In this document: piece by piece, positions 1 to 7,157 of the stretch
Position numbering within the stretch: position 1 is the first letter of the stretch
Layout of the letters: every line of letters begins with the position of its first letter
NCBI GenBank assembly: GCA_026708115.1
Contig: JAPOVL010000028.1
Location: forward strand, 1 to 34,363
Direction: 5' to 3'
DNA: 34,363 bases
Source: Chloroflexota bacterium
Lineage (GTDB): Bacteria > Chloroflexota > Anaerolineae > Aggregatilineales > Phototrophicaceae
Translations under genes and position numbers: made by a program
The notes under the pieces: model-generated
The model's input: only the letters and a program-made list of their open reading frames with translations
Told to the model about the DNA's origin: nothing
The model's database searches: none

Positions 1-22
1 CGAGGCTGTAGGTTGCTTGCAT
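1..22 (-). CDS. Possible 5' tip of a leftward gene (partial)
   Basis: Reading leftward, an ATG at 20-22 opens a frame that stays open to the window edge and gives MQATYSL. An AAGGA ribosome-binding-like sequence lies about ten bases upstream, and an AT-rich AAATATAAAA tract lies just before that. Seven codons cannot be assigned to a family. The RBS and A/T-rich leader are the only support, so this may be chance. Confidence 0.3.
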
Positions 23-196
23 GATGGGGAGTCCTTTTATATTTGCGCTGTAGAGGCACGTTAGCACAGGTGTGTTATGAAGGGGCGACTAAATGGTCGC
101 GTTTGTTTTTTTCGCCCTCACCCCCCGGCTGAGGACATGACAGGTTTTAGCTTGGCGGAATACCGTTGCAAAACTTGTAATTTCTGTGGCGATTTC

Positions 197-217
197 GGGC
201 GACTCACAGAGTCGCCC
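197..217. repeat. Dispersed GGGCGAC hairpin, copy 1
   Basis: GGGCGACTC, the loop ACA and GAGTCGCCC form a perfect 9-bp stem, followed by CCTACAG. The reverse complement reads CTGTAGGGGCGAC, which matches the element at 11171-11196. A degenerate copy lies at 81-100. This is a REP-like palindrome family. There is no T-run, so a terminator role is not evident. Confidence 0.6.
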
Positions 218-333
218 CTACAGTTTTCGCCCAATAAGATGCTTGTGATCGTTGTCCTGTCGCTTTCCTAGCTAATCGAATCAAAGCTGTCATGTCCTCA
301 GCGCTAAGCGGGGGGCGGAAATCCCACAAGGGG

Positions 334-390
334 TGCGCGTAGGGCGCGTAGACACTGCCCGCCGACACTGACCTTCGGGAAGGGCCGGAG
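334..390. repeat. Dispersed ~57-bp repeat, copy A
   Basis: The unit contains GCGTAGACACTG, CCGCCGACAC and CTTCGGGAAGGG in that order. The same order and spacing recur at 17312-17370, with only a few substitutions. CCTTCGGGAAGG is itself a small palindrome. Copy A lies in a gene-free region. Copy B sits directly upstream of the enolase-superfamily gene. Confidence 0.65.
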
Positions 391-459
391 ATGGGGTAGA
401 AAAACCTGTCATGTCTTCAGGGCTAGCGGGAGGGGCAGGGAGGTTTATGAATATCGCAG

Positions 460-1686
460 TCACCAGGTCACATACAAGGCGACGGGACCGCGAAAGGAGA
501 TGTTGCGCGTGTATGCGATCTTCTGGTCGGGCAACAGGCGCAGATCTGGCAGTTCCCGCGCCAGCGTCTCGAGCAGAATGGCCATTTCCAGCCTGGCCAG
601 CGGCGCGCCCACACAATAATGAATGCCATAGCCGAACGCGAGATGGTCTCTCAGGTTGGCGCGCGCCGGGATGATCGCGTCCGGTTCGGGAAATATCTCT
701 TCGTCGCGATTGGCGGAATTGAGCATCAGCAGTAGATTGGCGCCCGCCGGAATCTCGACGTCACTGATGACGTTGTCTCTGGCCGCCAGACGCCGCCAAG
801 CGCAAACCGAAGGATCATAGCGCATGATCTCTTCGAGGAATTGCGGGATCGTCTCCGGTTGCTCGCAGAGCCTTTGCCACAGTTCCCGCTGCGACAAGCA
901 GTGCAGCAGCGCGTTGTTGATTTGCGCCGTGGTGGTCTCGTGGCCGGCGACCAGCAAGGTGATCATGCAACTGGCGATTTCGTTGAGCGTAAGCACGCTG
1001 TCATCGCCATTTCGCATCCGGATCAGATCGCTGGTCAAGTCGTCGGCGGGGCGCTCCAGCTTGCCGCGAACCAAGTCGACGACATAATGCCAAAAGGGGA
1101 TGAGCTGCCCGGTCATCGCGATCTGTTCCTCGGCGGAGGGCCTGCCGTAATAGAGCTTGATGCGGTTGCCCGCCCAGGCCTTGACGCGCGGCACATCGGC
1201 ATCGGGCACGCCCAGAACGTGAAACAGGACATAGGCCGGGTATTCAAAGGTGAGCGCGGTGACGATGTCGACCGGGGCTCGCCGGCTGAGGCGCTCGACC
1301 GACCGTTCGGCGATCCGGTGGATGGCGGGGGCGAAGCTCTTCATGCGGCGCGGCGTGAAGAGCCGATTGACCAGAGCGCGGATGCGACTGTGGCCCGGCG
1401 GCACATTGTTGGAGAGCACGGGTTCCGGGCTGTAGTCCCCTGCTGCCAGCAGCCGCTTCACAGCCTCGGAAAACGGGACGATGGGACTGATGGTGTTGGC
1501 GGCGGTGTAGGTGTCGTGATCGTGGAAGATGGCTTTGACGTCATCGTAGCGCGTCACGACCCAATAATCGATGGCGGGACTGTAAAAGACGGGCTGCTGC
1601 CGCCGGGCGCAGGCCAGCAGCGGAAAGGGATCGCGCAGATCAAGCGGGTCGAGTTCGCTGCTGAAATTGCTGATGGGACAGCGCAT
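460..1686 (-). CDS. Cytochrome P450 monooxygenase
   Basis: This is a 408-residue soluble bacterial P450 that would use O2 and electrons from a ferredoxin or flavodoxin to hydroxylate an unidentified small molecule. The I-helix oxygen-activation motif AGHETT is at 247-252, and the K-helix ExxR (EIMR) is at 286-289. The heme loop FGYGIHYCVG is at 351-360, with Cys358 as the iron ligand. Length is normal for class I bacterial P450s and there is no membrane anchor. The ATG at 1686 is the first start in frame. A possible promoter lies at 1757-1785. No ferredoxin, reductase or biosynthetic genes are adjacent, so neither redox partner nor substrate can be named. Confidence 0.96.
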   Translation of the reverse strand: MRCPISNFSSELDPLDLRDPFPLLACARRQQPVFYSPAIDYWVVTRYDDVKAIFHDHDTYTAANTISPIVPFSEAVKRLLAAGDYSPEPVLSNNVPPGHSRIRALVNRLFTPRRMKSFAPAIHRIAERSVERLSRRAPVDIVTALTFEYPAYVLFHVLGVPDADVPRVKAWAGNRIKLYYGRPSAEEQIAMTGQLIPFWHYVVDLVRGKLERPADDLTSDLIRMRNGDDSVLTLNEIASCMITLLVAGHETTTAQINNALLHCLSQRELWQRLCEQPETIPQFLEEIMRYDPSVCAWRRLAARDNVISDVEIPAGANLLLMLNSANRDEEIFPEPDAIIPARANLRDHLAFGYGIHYCVGAPLARLEMAILLETLARELPDLRLLPDQKIAYTRNISFRGPVALYVTW

Positions 1687-1756
1687 GCCTTGGTCCGTCC
1701 GTTGCTTCGCTCGTTGGATGGCGCGTATTGCGAGTCTGCAATCCGCGCGCTATATG

Positions 1757-1785
1757 ATTAGATTCCAAGAGTCGTTCTTTTGCAA
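1757..1785 (-). promoter_or_regulatory. Candidate sigma70 promoter for the P450 gene
   Basis: On the minus strand TTGCAA (1780-1785) and TCTAAT (1757-1762) are separated by 17 bp, with the P450 ATG about 70 bases downstream. The -10 matches five of six consensus bases and the -35 four of six. This is position and consensus only. Confidence 0.35.
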
Positions 1786-1837
1786 TACAGCCGCTTGGCC
1801 CGTAACCGGCGAAAGGGTCCGCCGCGACGACTGAAAG

Positions 1838-2410
1838 CTAGGGGTTGCCCCGCCGCGCTTGTACTTTGCGACGCACGAAATCCAGTAGCCACCTCGCGCT
1901 GATAATCATCGTGGCGGCGAGGGCATTGAAGGCCACATCAACGAGGTCGTAAACGCGGTTGGGCAAAAACGACTGTATGCCTTCGTCCAGCCAGCCCAAT
2001 AGTACAGATACGATCAGAGCGAGGATGGCCGGCGCAGGCACGCGACGGCCGTTTGCCCGACGTTCCAGCAGCGCTTCGTGAACCAGAGCCGCCACCAAGC
2101 TATATTCAAAAAGGTGGGTGCGTTCCTCGGGACTTGCGACGCCAATCCTGAGCCAGGCCATCAGATATACGATCAGAATACCGATGCCCACTGCAATCTC
2201 GGCGCGGCCGGGTCGCCGTCTGACAAACAAAATGGAAATGACCACCAGCGACACCAAGAATACGAAGACCATCGTTTCGACAAGCCCGACGCGCTCGCGA
2301 AGTATCTCGGCGATGGCGGGGGCGTTGCCCAGGGTAGCGTAAATCGCCGCCAGGACGACGAGGAGCGCAGTCCACAGCCGACGTTCGCGCCTGGAACTGA
2401 AAAGCGGCAT
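1838..2410 (-). CDS. VanZ-like family membrane protein
   Basis: This is a 190-residue integral membrane protein with about four to five hydrophobic segments. The VanZ-family signature is clear: a His-x-x-x-Glu region (HLFEY, about 99-103), then DEGIQ (about 142-146), then P-x-R-x-x-D-x-x-D-x-x-x-N (about 150-162). VanZ itself gives low-level teicoplanin resistance, but most homologues have no known role and nothing here indicates antibiotic resistance. In-frame TTG and GTG codons lie upstream, but the ATG at 2410 is preferred; the RBS is weak for all of them. It is transcribed in the same direction as the P450 but with about 150 bp between them. Confidence 0.8.
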   Translation of the reverse strand: MPLFSSRRERRLWTALLVVLAAIYATLGNAPAIAEILRERVGLVETMVFVFLVSLVVISILFVRRRPGRAEIAVGIGILIVYLMAWLRIGVASPEERTHLFEYSLVAALVHEALLERRANGRRVPAPAILALIVSVLLGWLDEGIQSFLPNRVYDLVDVAFNALAATMIISARWLLDFVRRKVQARRGNP

Positions 2411-2604
2411 GGCGATCACCAAAGCATCTGGCTCAGATGGTTGTTAGCAAATACGCAGGCGGGAATCAATTGTTGCAGGCCAAAATGGAATCGTGCGATG
2501 ATATGCGGCATCTTTCGCTCTCTGTACTAGGGGGTCGCAGGCAAACGATGCTATTCTGCCTCTAGGCGCTTGCGCAACGCGGGACAGCAGCGCATGGACG
2601 GATT

Positions 2605-2949
2605 CTAGCGCAAGGCTTCGTCAGCCTCACGCGCTAGCTGCTGGATTTCGCGCGCGCTGATATCGACTTCGTCGCTTTTGATGTAGATGGTCAGCAAGGT
2701 TACAGTATCGGCGATCTGCGCGTAATAGATGACGCGGAAGCCGCCGCTCTTGCCGCGCCTGGCTGCGCGATTGGGCAAGCGTACTTTGTAGACGGCATAG
2801 CCGACGCGCGGGATGCGCTGGCCGGGGCGATCGCCCTGCGCCAAACTTGCAATAAGGTTCTCGACCGCATCAATTGTTTTCGGATACTTGCGTTCGATCC
2901 GTCCCAGCCGTTTTTTGAAATTCGGTAAATCCCTAACAAGAGTCGGCAT
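2605..2949 (-). CDS. RelE/HigB-type toxin of a toxin-antitoxin pair
   Basis: This is a 114-residue basic protein. The C-terminal half has the RelE/HigB-like pattern: VYKVRLPN, GKSGGFRVIYY, a hydrophobic TLLTIYIKSD strand, then a charged C-terminal helix. Such toxins are usually ribosome-dependent mRNA interferases. The frame could begin at a TTG at 2979, but the ATG at 2949 is a better start, with a weak GGTG before it. From that start it overlaps the end of the antitoxin gene by 17 bp, typical of translationally coupled TA pairs. Toxic activity is inferred from the family. Confidence 0.82.
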   Translation of the reverse strand: MPTLVRDLPNFKKRLGRIERKYPKTIDAVENLIASLAQGDRPGQRIPRVGYAVYKVRLPNRAARRGKSGGFRVIYYAQIADTVTLLTIYIKSDEVDISAREIQQLAREADEALR

Positions 2950-3136
2950 CACCGTAAATTTCTCGACGGAGCTCTTCAAGAGACTCGAGCGCAGGTCTTC
3001 CTTGGCCGGCTTTTGCCTGGATTATGCCGGTGCGGATGTCTTCAAGGATTTCCTCTTTGGTCGGCTCGCGGTCGTCGTCTTTGGCTGCTGCCGGCTGATT
3101 TTTCGTTAAAGTCGCGTCGTTTTTCTCCGGCTTCAT
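2933..3136 (-). CDS. Antitoxin partner of the RelE/HigB-like toxin
   Basis: This 67-residue acidic protein lies directly upstream of the toxin. A lysine/aspartate-rich disordered N-terminus is followed by a predicted helical stretch around TKEEILEDIRTGI and LESLEELRREI, the kind of segment that wraps toxins. A longer frame begins at a TTG at 3196, but the ATG at 3136 has GGAG about a dozen bases upstream and is preferred. No DNA-binding fold is obvious, so the antitoxin family cannot be named. Its role is inferred from order, size, charge and overlap. Confidence 0.68.
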   Translation of the reverse strand: MKPEKNDATLTKNQPAAAKDDDREPTKEEILEDIRTGIIQAKAGQGRPALESLEELRREIYGDADSC

Positions 3137-3271
3137 GTCCTGGTCTCCGCTCCCTAATCGATTGCGATTATAGCGCGAGCAAGCCAGGCTTGGCAAGCGG
3201 CGCTATTCAATTTGGCGCGGAATCGGTTATCATTGCCGCATTAGAGAGGGTCTTCAGCTTGGAGGTTAGCG

Positions 3272-4279
3272 ATGACCATTAACCTAGGCATCATCGGCGT
3301 CGGCCGGGTTGGACGGCTCCATGCCAATATTCTGACAAGCCGCGTGCCGAAAGCCAGGCTGATAGCGATAGCCGATATCTTCGCCGAATCCGCCAAATCC
3401 GCCGCGGAAGCCTACGGTATTCCCGACTACAGCACCGATGCGAGCGAGCTAATCAACAGCAGCGCGCTCGACGCCATTGTGATTTGCTCCTCCACCGATA
3501 CCCATGTGAGCTACATTGTCGAAGCGGCGCAGGCGGGCAAGCAAATCTTCTGCGAAAAACCCATCGACCACGATCTGGCCGCAATCGACAGAGCGCTGCG
3601 CGCCGTCGAGGCAAAGGGCGTCAAGCTGCAAATCGGCTTCAACCGGCGCTTCGACGCGGGCCATGCGCGGATCAAGGCTGCGATCGACGAGGGCGAAATC
3701 GGTCAGCCCCACACACTGTCGATCACCAGTCGCGATCCCGCGCCGCCGCCGATTGACTACATCAAGGTATCGGGCGGATTGATGATGGACATGATGATTC
3801 ACGACTTTGACCTCTGCCGTTTTCTGCTGGGCGATGTCGAGGAAATGTACGCCATGGCCAATGTCATGGTCGACCCGGCCATCGGCCAAGCCGGCGATGT
3901 CGACACCGCCAAGGTGATGCTGCGCTTCGAGAATGGCGCGATCGGCACGATTGAAAACAGCCGCCAGGCGGTATTCGGTTATGATCAACGTGTGGAGGTC
4001 TTCGGCAGCGGGGGCGAAGCGCGCACCGGCAATGTCCATCCCAATCAAGTGACGATCAGCGACGCCAGCAGCGTTCGGCGCGATCTGATCATGCACTTCT
4101 TCGTCGAGCGCTATTTCGAAAGTTATGTGGCCGAGATGAACGCCTTTGTTGACGCCATCGAAAGCGATACCGAGGTGCCCGTTAACGGCGCCGACGGGCG
4201 CGCGCCGGTGGTGATGGCGATGGCGGGTTTGCGCTCGCTACGGGAAAACCGGCCGGTCAAGCTGAGCGAGATTGGCTGA
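3272..4279 (+). CDS. iolG: Inositol 2-dehydrogenase (Gfo/Idh/MocA family)
   Basis: This 335-residue NAD-dependent dehydrogenase most likely oxidises myo-inositol to 2-keto-myo-inositol (scyllo-inosose), the first step of inositol catabolism in the cytosol. The Rossmann motif GIIGVGRVG is at 6-14, CEKPID at 94-99 and the GFNRRFD segment at 122-128. Candidate catalytic residues Lys96, Asp173 and His177 match the Lys/Asp/His triad of characterised IolG enzymes. GGAGG lies about seven bases before the ATG. It is the first gene of the plus-strand cluster that also holds iolC, iolB and iolD. Scyllo- or chiro-inositol could be the preferred substrate. Confidence 0.88.
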   Translation: MTINLGIIGVGRVGRLHANILTSRVPKARLIAIADIFAESAKSAAEAYGIPDYSTDASELINSSALDAIVICSSTDTHVSYIVEAAQAGKQIFCEKPIDHDLAAIDRALRAVEAKGVKLQIGFNRRFDAGHARIKAAIDEGEIGQPHTLSITSRDPAPPPIDYIKVSGGLMMDMMIHDFDLCRFLLGDVEEMYAMANVMVDPAIGQAGDVDTAKVMLRFENGAIGTIENSRQAVFGYDQRVEVFGSGGEARTGNVHPNQVTISDASSVRRDLIMHFFVERYFESYVAEMNAFVDAIESDTEVPVNGADGRAPVVMAMAGLRSLRENRPVKLSEIG

Positions 4280-4580
4280 AGTGGAGGAGTAGCAACAATG
4301 CGAAAATGCTTTTTTTCAACCCCTCCCCCCGGCCCCCTCCCCGTAGCAACGGAGAGGGGGAGCGCATTTGGCGGGATTTGGACTTGATGCAGAACTTTCG
4401 CTACAAATGAGATCTTTTCGCATTATTTTATTGGAACTACTGAGATAGAGCAAACCGTATTGGCCATGTACGAAAGTCAATAGTAGTGCAGATATACCAA
4501 TCGCGAGCTAAAGAGCATTGTATTGATCTCTTAACACCTGTTCTCTCACTGATTTTGCTGTTGAGAGGAGGTCTAAGGTC
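4280..4580. repeat. Intergenic region with a small hairpin element
   Basis: No gene is visible between iolG and iolC. A C-rich/G-rich imperfect 12-bp hairpin lies at 4333-4360. It sits inside a ~128-bp segment bounded by inverted AATGCGAAAA (4297-4306) and TTTTCGCATT (4415-4424), a layout that resembles a tiny MITE or repeat insertion. The remaining ~150 bp before iolC is more AT-rich and may hold a promoter, but no convincing -35/-10 pair was found. Confidence 0.5.
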
Positions 4581-5594
4581 ATGAGCAAGACTTACGATTC
4601 CCTGCATATGGGGCGCAGTTCCATCGACCTCTATTCCAATGACATCGGCACGCCCTTCGTCGACATTGACAGCTTCGCGGCTTATGTCGGCGGCTCGCCG
4701 ACCAACATCAGCGTCGGCGGGCGACGGCTGGGGCTCAAGACCGCCTTGCTGACCGCCGTCGGCGACGATCCGGTCGGCGATTTCATCTTGCACTTCCTCA
4801 AGAATGAAGGCGTGGAAACGCGCTTCATCCCGCGCAAGCCGGCGCATCGTACCTCGGCGGCCGTGCTGGGCATCGAACCCCCGGACAAATTCCCGCTGGT
4901 CTTCTATCGCGACAACTGCGCCGATATCAACTTGACTATCGACGATGTGCTGGCGGCGCCGGTCCGCGATTGCCGGGTTTTTCAATTCGCCGGCACCAAC
5001 CTGAGCCTGGAACCGAGCCGCAGCGCCACCATGTTCGCGGCGGAAACGGCGCGGGCCGCCGGCGCCAAAGTGGTCTTTGACCTCGATTTTCGCCCCGATC
5101 AATGGCATGACGTGCGCGCCTTTGGCGTGGTGGCGCGGGGCATATTGCGCGCGGTCGATGTGGTGATCGGCACCGAGGACGAGATCAATGCCGCCATGCT
5201 GCGCGACGAATCGCAGATGGAATTGACGCACTCGCAAGTATCCGATACCAAAGTCGCGGGCGATACGCGGACAGCCATCGAATTCATGCTGGGGATGGGA
5301 CCGGAAGCGATTGCCGAAAAGATCGGCCCCGAAGGCGCGCGCGTGCATCTGCGCGATGGCGAGATCATCGACGCGCCGGGTTTCCCGGTCGAGGTGACCA
5401 ATATCCTGGGCGCGGGCGATGCCTTCGGCGGCGGATTCATCTACGGCCTGGTCAATGGTTGGGGCTGGTACAAAGCGGCGCGTTTGGGCAACGCCTGCGG
5501 CGCCATCGTCGTCACCGAACACGGCTGCGCCAACTTCATGCCGACCATGCCCGAGGTGGAAGCCTTTGTCGCGCCCTACGGCGGACTGGATTAG
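4581..5594 (+). CDS. iolC: 5-dehydro-2-deoxygluconokinase (PfkB family)
   Basis: This 337-residue carbohydrate kinase phosphorylates 5-dehydro-2-deoxy-D-gluconate, with ATP, at the 6-position in the myo-inositol pathway. The N-terminal PfkB pattern YVGGSPTNISVGGRRLG is at 35-51. The C-terminal nucleotide/anion-hole motif LGAGDAFGGGF is at 276-286, with Asp280 the likely catalytic base. IolC-type features include the RTSAAVLGI and FPLVFYRDNCADINL segments. Its length matches single-domain IolC; some homologues carry an extra C-terminal domain that is absent here. AGGAGG lies about ten bases before the ATG. The partner aldolase gene (iolJ) is not in this window. Confidence 0.9.
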   Translation: MSKTYDSLHMGRSSIDLYSNDIGTPFVDIDSFAAYVGGSPTNISVGGRRLGLKTALLTAVGDDPVGDFILHFLKNEGVETRFIPRKPAHRTSAAVLGIEPPDKFPLVFYRDNCADINLTIDDVLAAPVRDCRVFQFAGTNLSLEPSRSATMFAAETARAAGAKVVFDLDFRPDQWHDVRAFGVVARGILRAVDVVIGTEDEINAAMLRDESQMELTHSQVSDTKVAGDTRTAIEFMLGMGPEAIAEKIGPEGARVHLRDGEIIDAPGFPVEVTNILGAGDAFGGGFIYGLVNGWGWYKAARLGNACGAIVVTEHGCANFMPTMPEVEAFVAPYGGLD

Positions 5595-5617
5595 TCAACA
5601 CAGGATTGAGAAAAAGC

Positions 5618-6145
5618 ATGGTAACGAAGACGAACGAAGAGGGCTGGATCACCTATATGAGCGGCGATGATCTGCTGGCGCGCGCCCGGGACGAGCGCGA
5701 GGCCCTGGCGGCAATCTGGCAAGGCTTGAACGAAGAAGATATGACGCGGCGCCCGGGTCCGCATCCCGAATGGTCGGTCAAAGACCTGATCGCCCACATC
5801 ACCTGGTGGGAGCAATCGGCGACCAATTTGGTATCGCGCGCCTTGAGCGGGGAGATGATGACCCGCCCGAAAACGACCGACGAGGTCAACGCCAGCGTCT
5901 ATGAGGACAATCGCGACCTGCCGCTAGAGACCGTGCTGGAGATGTTCGAGGCCAGCTTTACGCCGCTGGAGAAGCTGCTGGGGCGCATGACGGACGACGA
6001 AATCAATGACCCGGAAGTCTGCAATATCCGCGACCTGCCATTGCTTTATTTCCTGGTGGGCAATACCTTCGCCCACTATGCCGATCATGTTGACGAGCTG
6101 CGGACTTATGTGGCGGGTCTGCCCCCACCCGGGGTCCCAAAATGA
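5618..6145 (+). CDS. DinB-like four-helix protein (DinB/DfsB superfamily)
   Basis: This is a ~175-residue protein with the DinB_2/ClbS-DfsB pattern. An N-terminal helix (LARARDEREALAAIW) is followed by EWSVKDLIAHITWWE, and an HxxxH (HYADH) comes near the C-terminus. The three histidines are the usual metal ligands. Superfamily members include thiol transferases, hydrolases and many unknowns. The longer open frame overlaps iolC and is not credible; starts at 5618 or 5657 are both possible. It lies 23 bp after iolC and 63 bp before iolB, so it is probably co-transcribed. A role in inositol degradation is not established. The proline-rich end (LPPPGVPK) lies in C-rich sequence resembling the nearby repeats. 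Confidence 0.75.
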   Translation: MVTKTNEEGWITYMSGDDLLARARDEREALAAIWQGLNEEDMTRRPGPHPEWSVKDLIAHITWWEQSATNLVSRALSGEMMTRPKTTDEVNASVYEDNRDLPLETVLEMFEASFTPLEKLLGRMTDDEINDPEVCNIRDLPLLYFLVGNTFAHYADHVDELRTYVAGLPPPGVPK

Positions 6146-6208
6146 GGGAGGGGCTTCAACAGCCTTAAAGCAGGAATTGAGGATGAGGCGGATACAGGAA
6201 GGATCAAC

Positions 6209-7090
6209 ATGAAATACACATCAGAATCCATGCTGGTGAAATCCAAGGACAGTGGCGAATCGGGCATCTTCGCCGAGGTCAGCGCCGGGCAGGCGGGCTG
6301 GGACTATCTCAATATGGCGGCCATGCGCCTGCGCCGCGGCCAGAGCTTCGCTGTCGAGACCCGCGCCCACGAAAACGCCACGGTCATCCTGGGCGGCGTC
6401 TGCGACATCCGCACCAGCGACGGCGACTTCACGAACGTGGGTCGGCGTCCCGATGTCTTCAGCGGCATGCCCTACGCCATCTATCTGTCGCGGAATAAGC
6501 AATTCGAGATCACCGCGACCAGCGATACCCTGGAATTCGCCTCCTGCTGGGTCCCCACCGATCAAGACTTCCCCACGCAATTGGTCACCCCGGACATGAG
6601 CGAGATCGAGCTGCGCGGCGGCGGCAACGCCTCGCGCCAGATCAACGGCATCCTGCCGCCCGGCTTCAACTGCCATCGCATCGTGGCGGTCGAGGTCTAC
6701 ACGCCCTCGGGCAACTGGTCCAGCTATCCGCCGCACAAGCACGATGTGCACAAAGAGGACGACGCGGGCAACCTGCTGGAAGCCGATCTGGAAGAGATCT
6801 ACTTTTACAAGATCGACCATCCCGGCGGCTATGCTTACCAGCGCGTTTACAATGACGATCGCAGTATTGACGGCGTGATGATGGCGGGCAATCACGATAC
6901 CGTGCTGGTGCCGGAGGGTTATCATCCCGTTGTCAGCGCCCACGGCTATACGACCTATTATTTGAATTTTCTGGCCGGCAGCGCGCAGTCGCTGGCGAAC
7001 AGCGACGATCCGGCCTATGAGTGGGTCAAGGGGACCTGGACCTTCGTGGATCCCAGGTTGCCGCTTGTGCATCACGGGATGGAGGGGTAG
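6209..7090 (+). CDS. iolB: 5-deoxy-glucuronate isomerase (KduI/IolB cupin)
   Basis: This 293-residue double-cupin enzyme converts 5-deoxy-D-glucuronate to 5-dehydro-2-deoxy-D-gluconate, the substrate of IolC. The characteristic IolB block SYPPHKHDVHKED (about 172-184) supplies metal-binding histidines. It is followed by EADLEEIYFYKI, with the metal-binding glutamate, and PVVSAHGY with a late histidine. Length agrees with other IolB proteins. AGGAAGGA precedes the ATG. A strong 13-bp hairpin follows the stop at once, and then the foreign ATPase gene. Confidence 0.93.
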   Translation: MKYTSESMLVKSKDSGESGIFAEVSAGQAGWDYLNMAAMRLRRGQSFAVETRAHENATVILGGVCDIRTSDGDFTNVGRRPDVFSGMPYAIYLSRNKQFEITATSDTLEFASCWVPTDQDFPTQLVTPDMSEIELRGGGNASRQINGILPPGFNCHRIVAVEVYTPSGNWSSYPPHKHDVHKEDDAGNLLEADLEEIYFYKIDHPGGYAYQRVYNDDRSIDGVMMAGNHDTVLVPEGYHPVVSAHGYTTYYLNFLAGSAQSLANSDDPAYEWVKGTWTFVDPRLPLVHHGMEG

Positions 7091-7101
7091 GCCCTCACCC
7101 C

Positions 7102-7132
7102 AAGCCCCTCTCCCACAAGGGGAGAGGGGCTT
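7102..7132. repeat. Perfect 13-bp GC-rich hairpin between iolB and the inserted ATPase
   Basis: AAGCCCCTCTCCC (7102-7114), a five-base loop and GGGAGAGGGGCTT (7120-7132) form a perfect stem. It is preceded by CCCTCACCC, the same style of element as those at 4333-4360 and 17198-17266. It has no T-tract, so it looks like a dispersed palindromic repeat. It could still act as a transcript-stabilising or attenuating structure, and it marks the left border of the inserted gene pair. Confidence 0.65.
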
Positions 7133-7157
7133 AAGCGCAATGAGAAGGGACTGACTA

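Larger units (their letters stand above)
23..459. repeat. Gene-free repeat patchwork
   Basis: No credible gene lies here. The stretch is a mosaic of short repeats. A GGGGCGAC-type hairpin lies at 81-100 (imperfect) and 197-217 (perfect). A GACATGACAG motif lies at 133-142, with inverted copies at 287-300 and 406-420. A ~57-bp unit at 334-390 recurs at 17312-17370. The small frames that cross it are made of repeat sequence: both a plus and a minus frame encode the same EDMTGF peptide, which is what an inverted noncoding repeat would give. Confidence 0.6.

Noticed and set aside
77..616. Small frames in the left repeat patch (77-271 plus, 290-616 minus)
   Set aside because: They share the EDMTGF peptide because an inverted noncoding repeat crosses both. 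No RBS or family resemblance was seen.
841..1761. 306-codon plus-strand frame antisense to the P450 gene
   Set aside because: The opposite strand carries all P450 motifs. The frame has no RBS and a His/Gly/Asp-rich composition typical of antisense shadows in GC-rich DNA.
4437..5522. 361-codon minus-strand frame
   Set aside because: It is antisense to iolC, whose PfkB motifs are clear. The translated protein has no recognisable domain.
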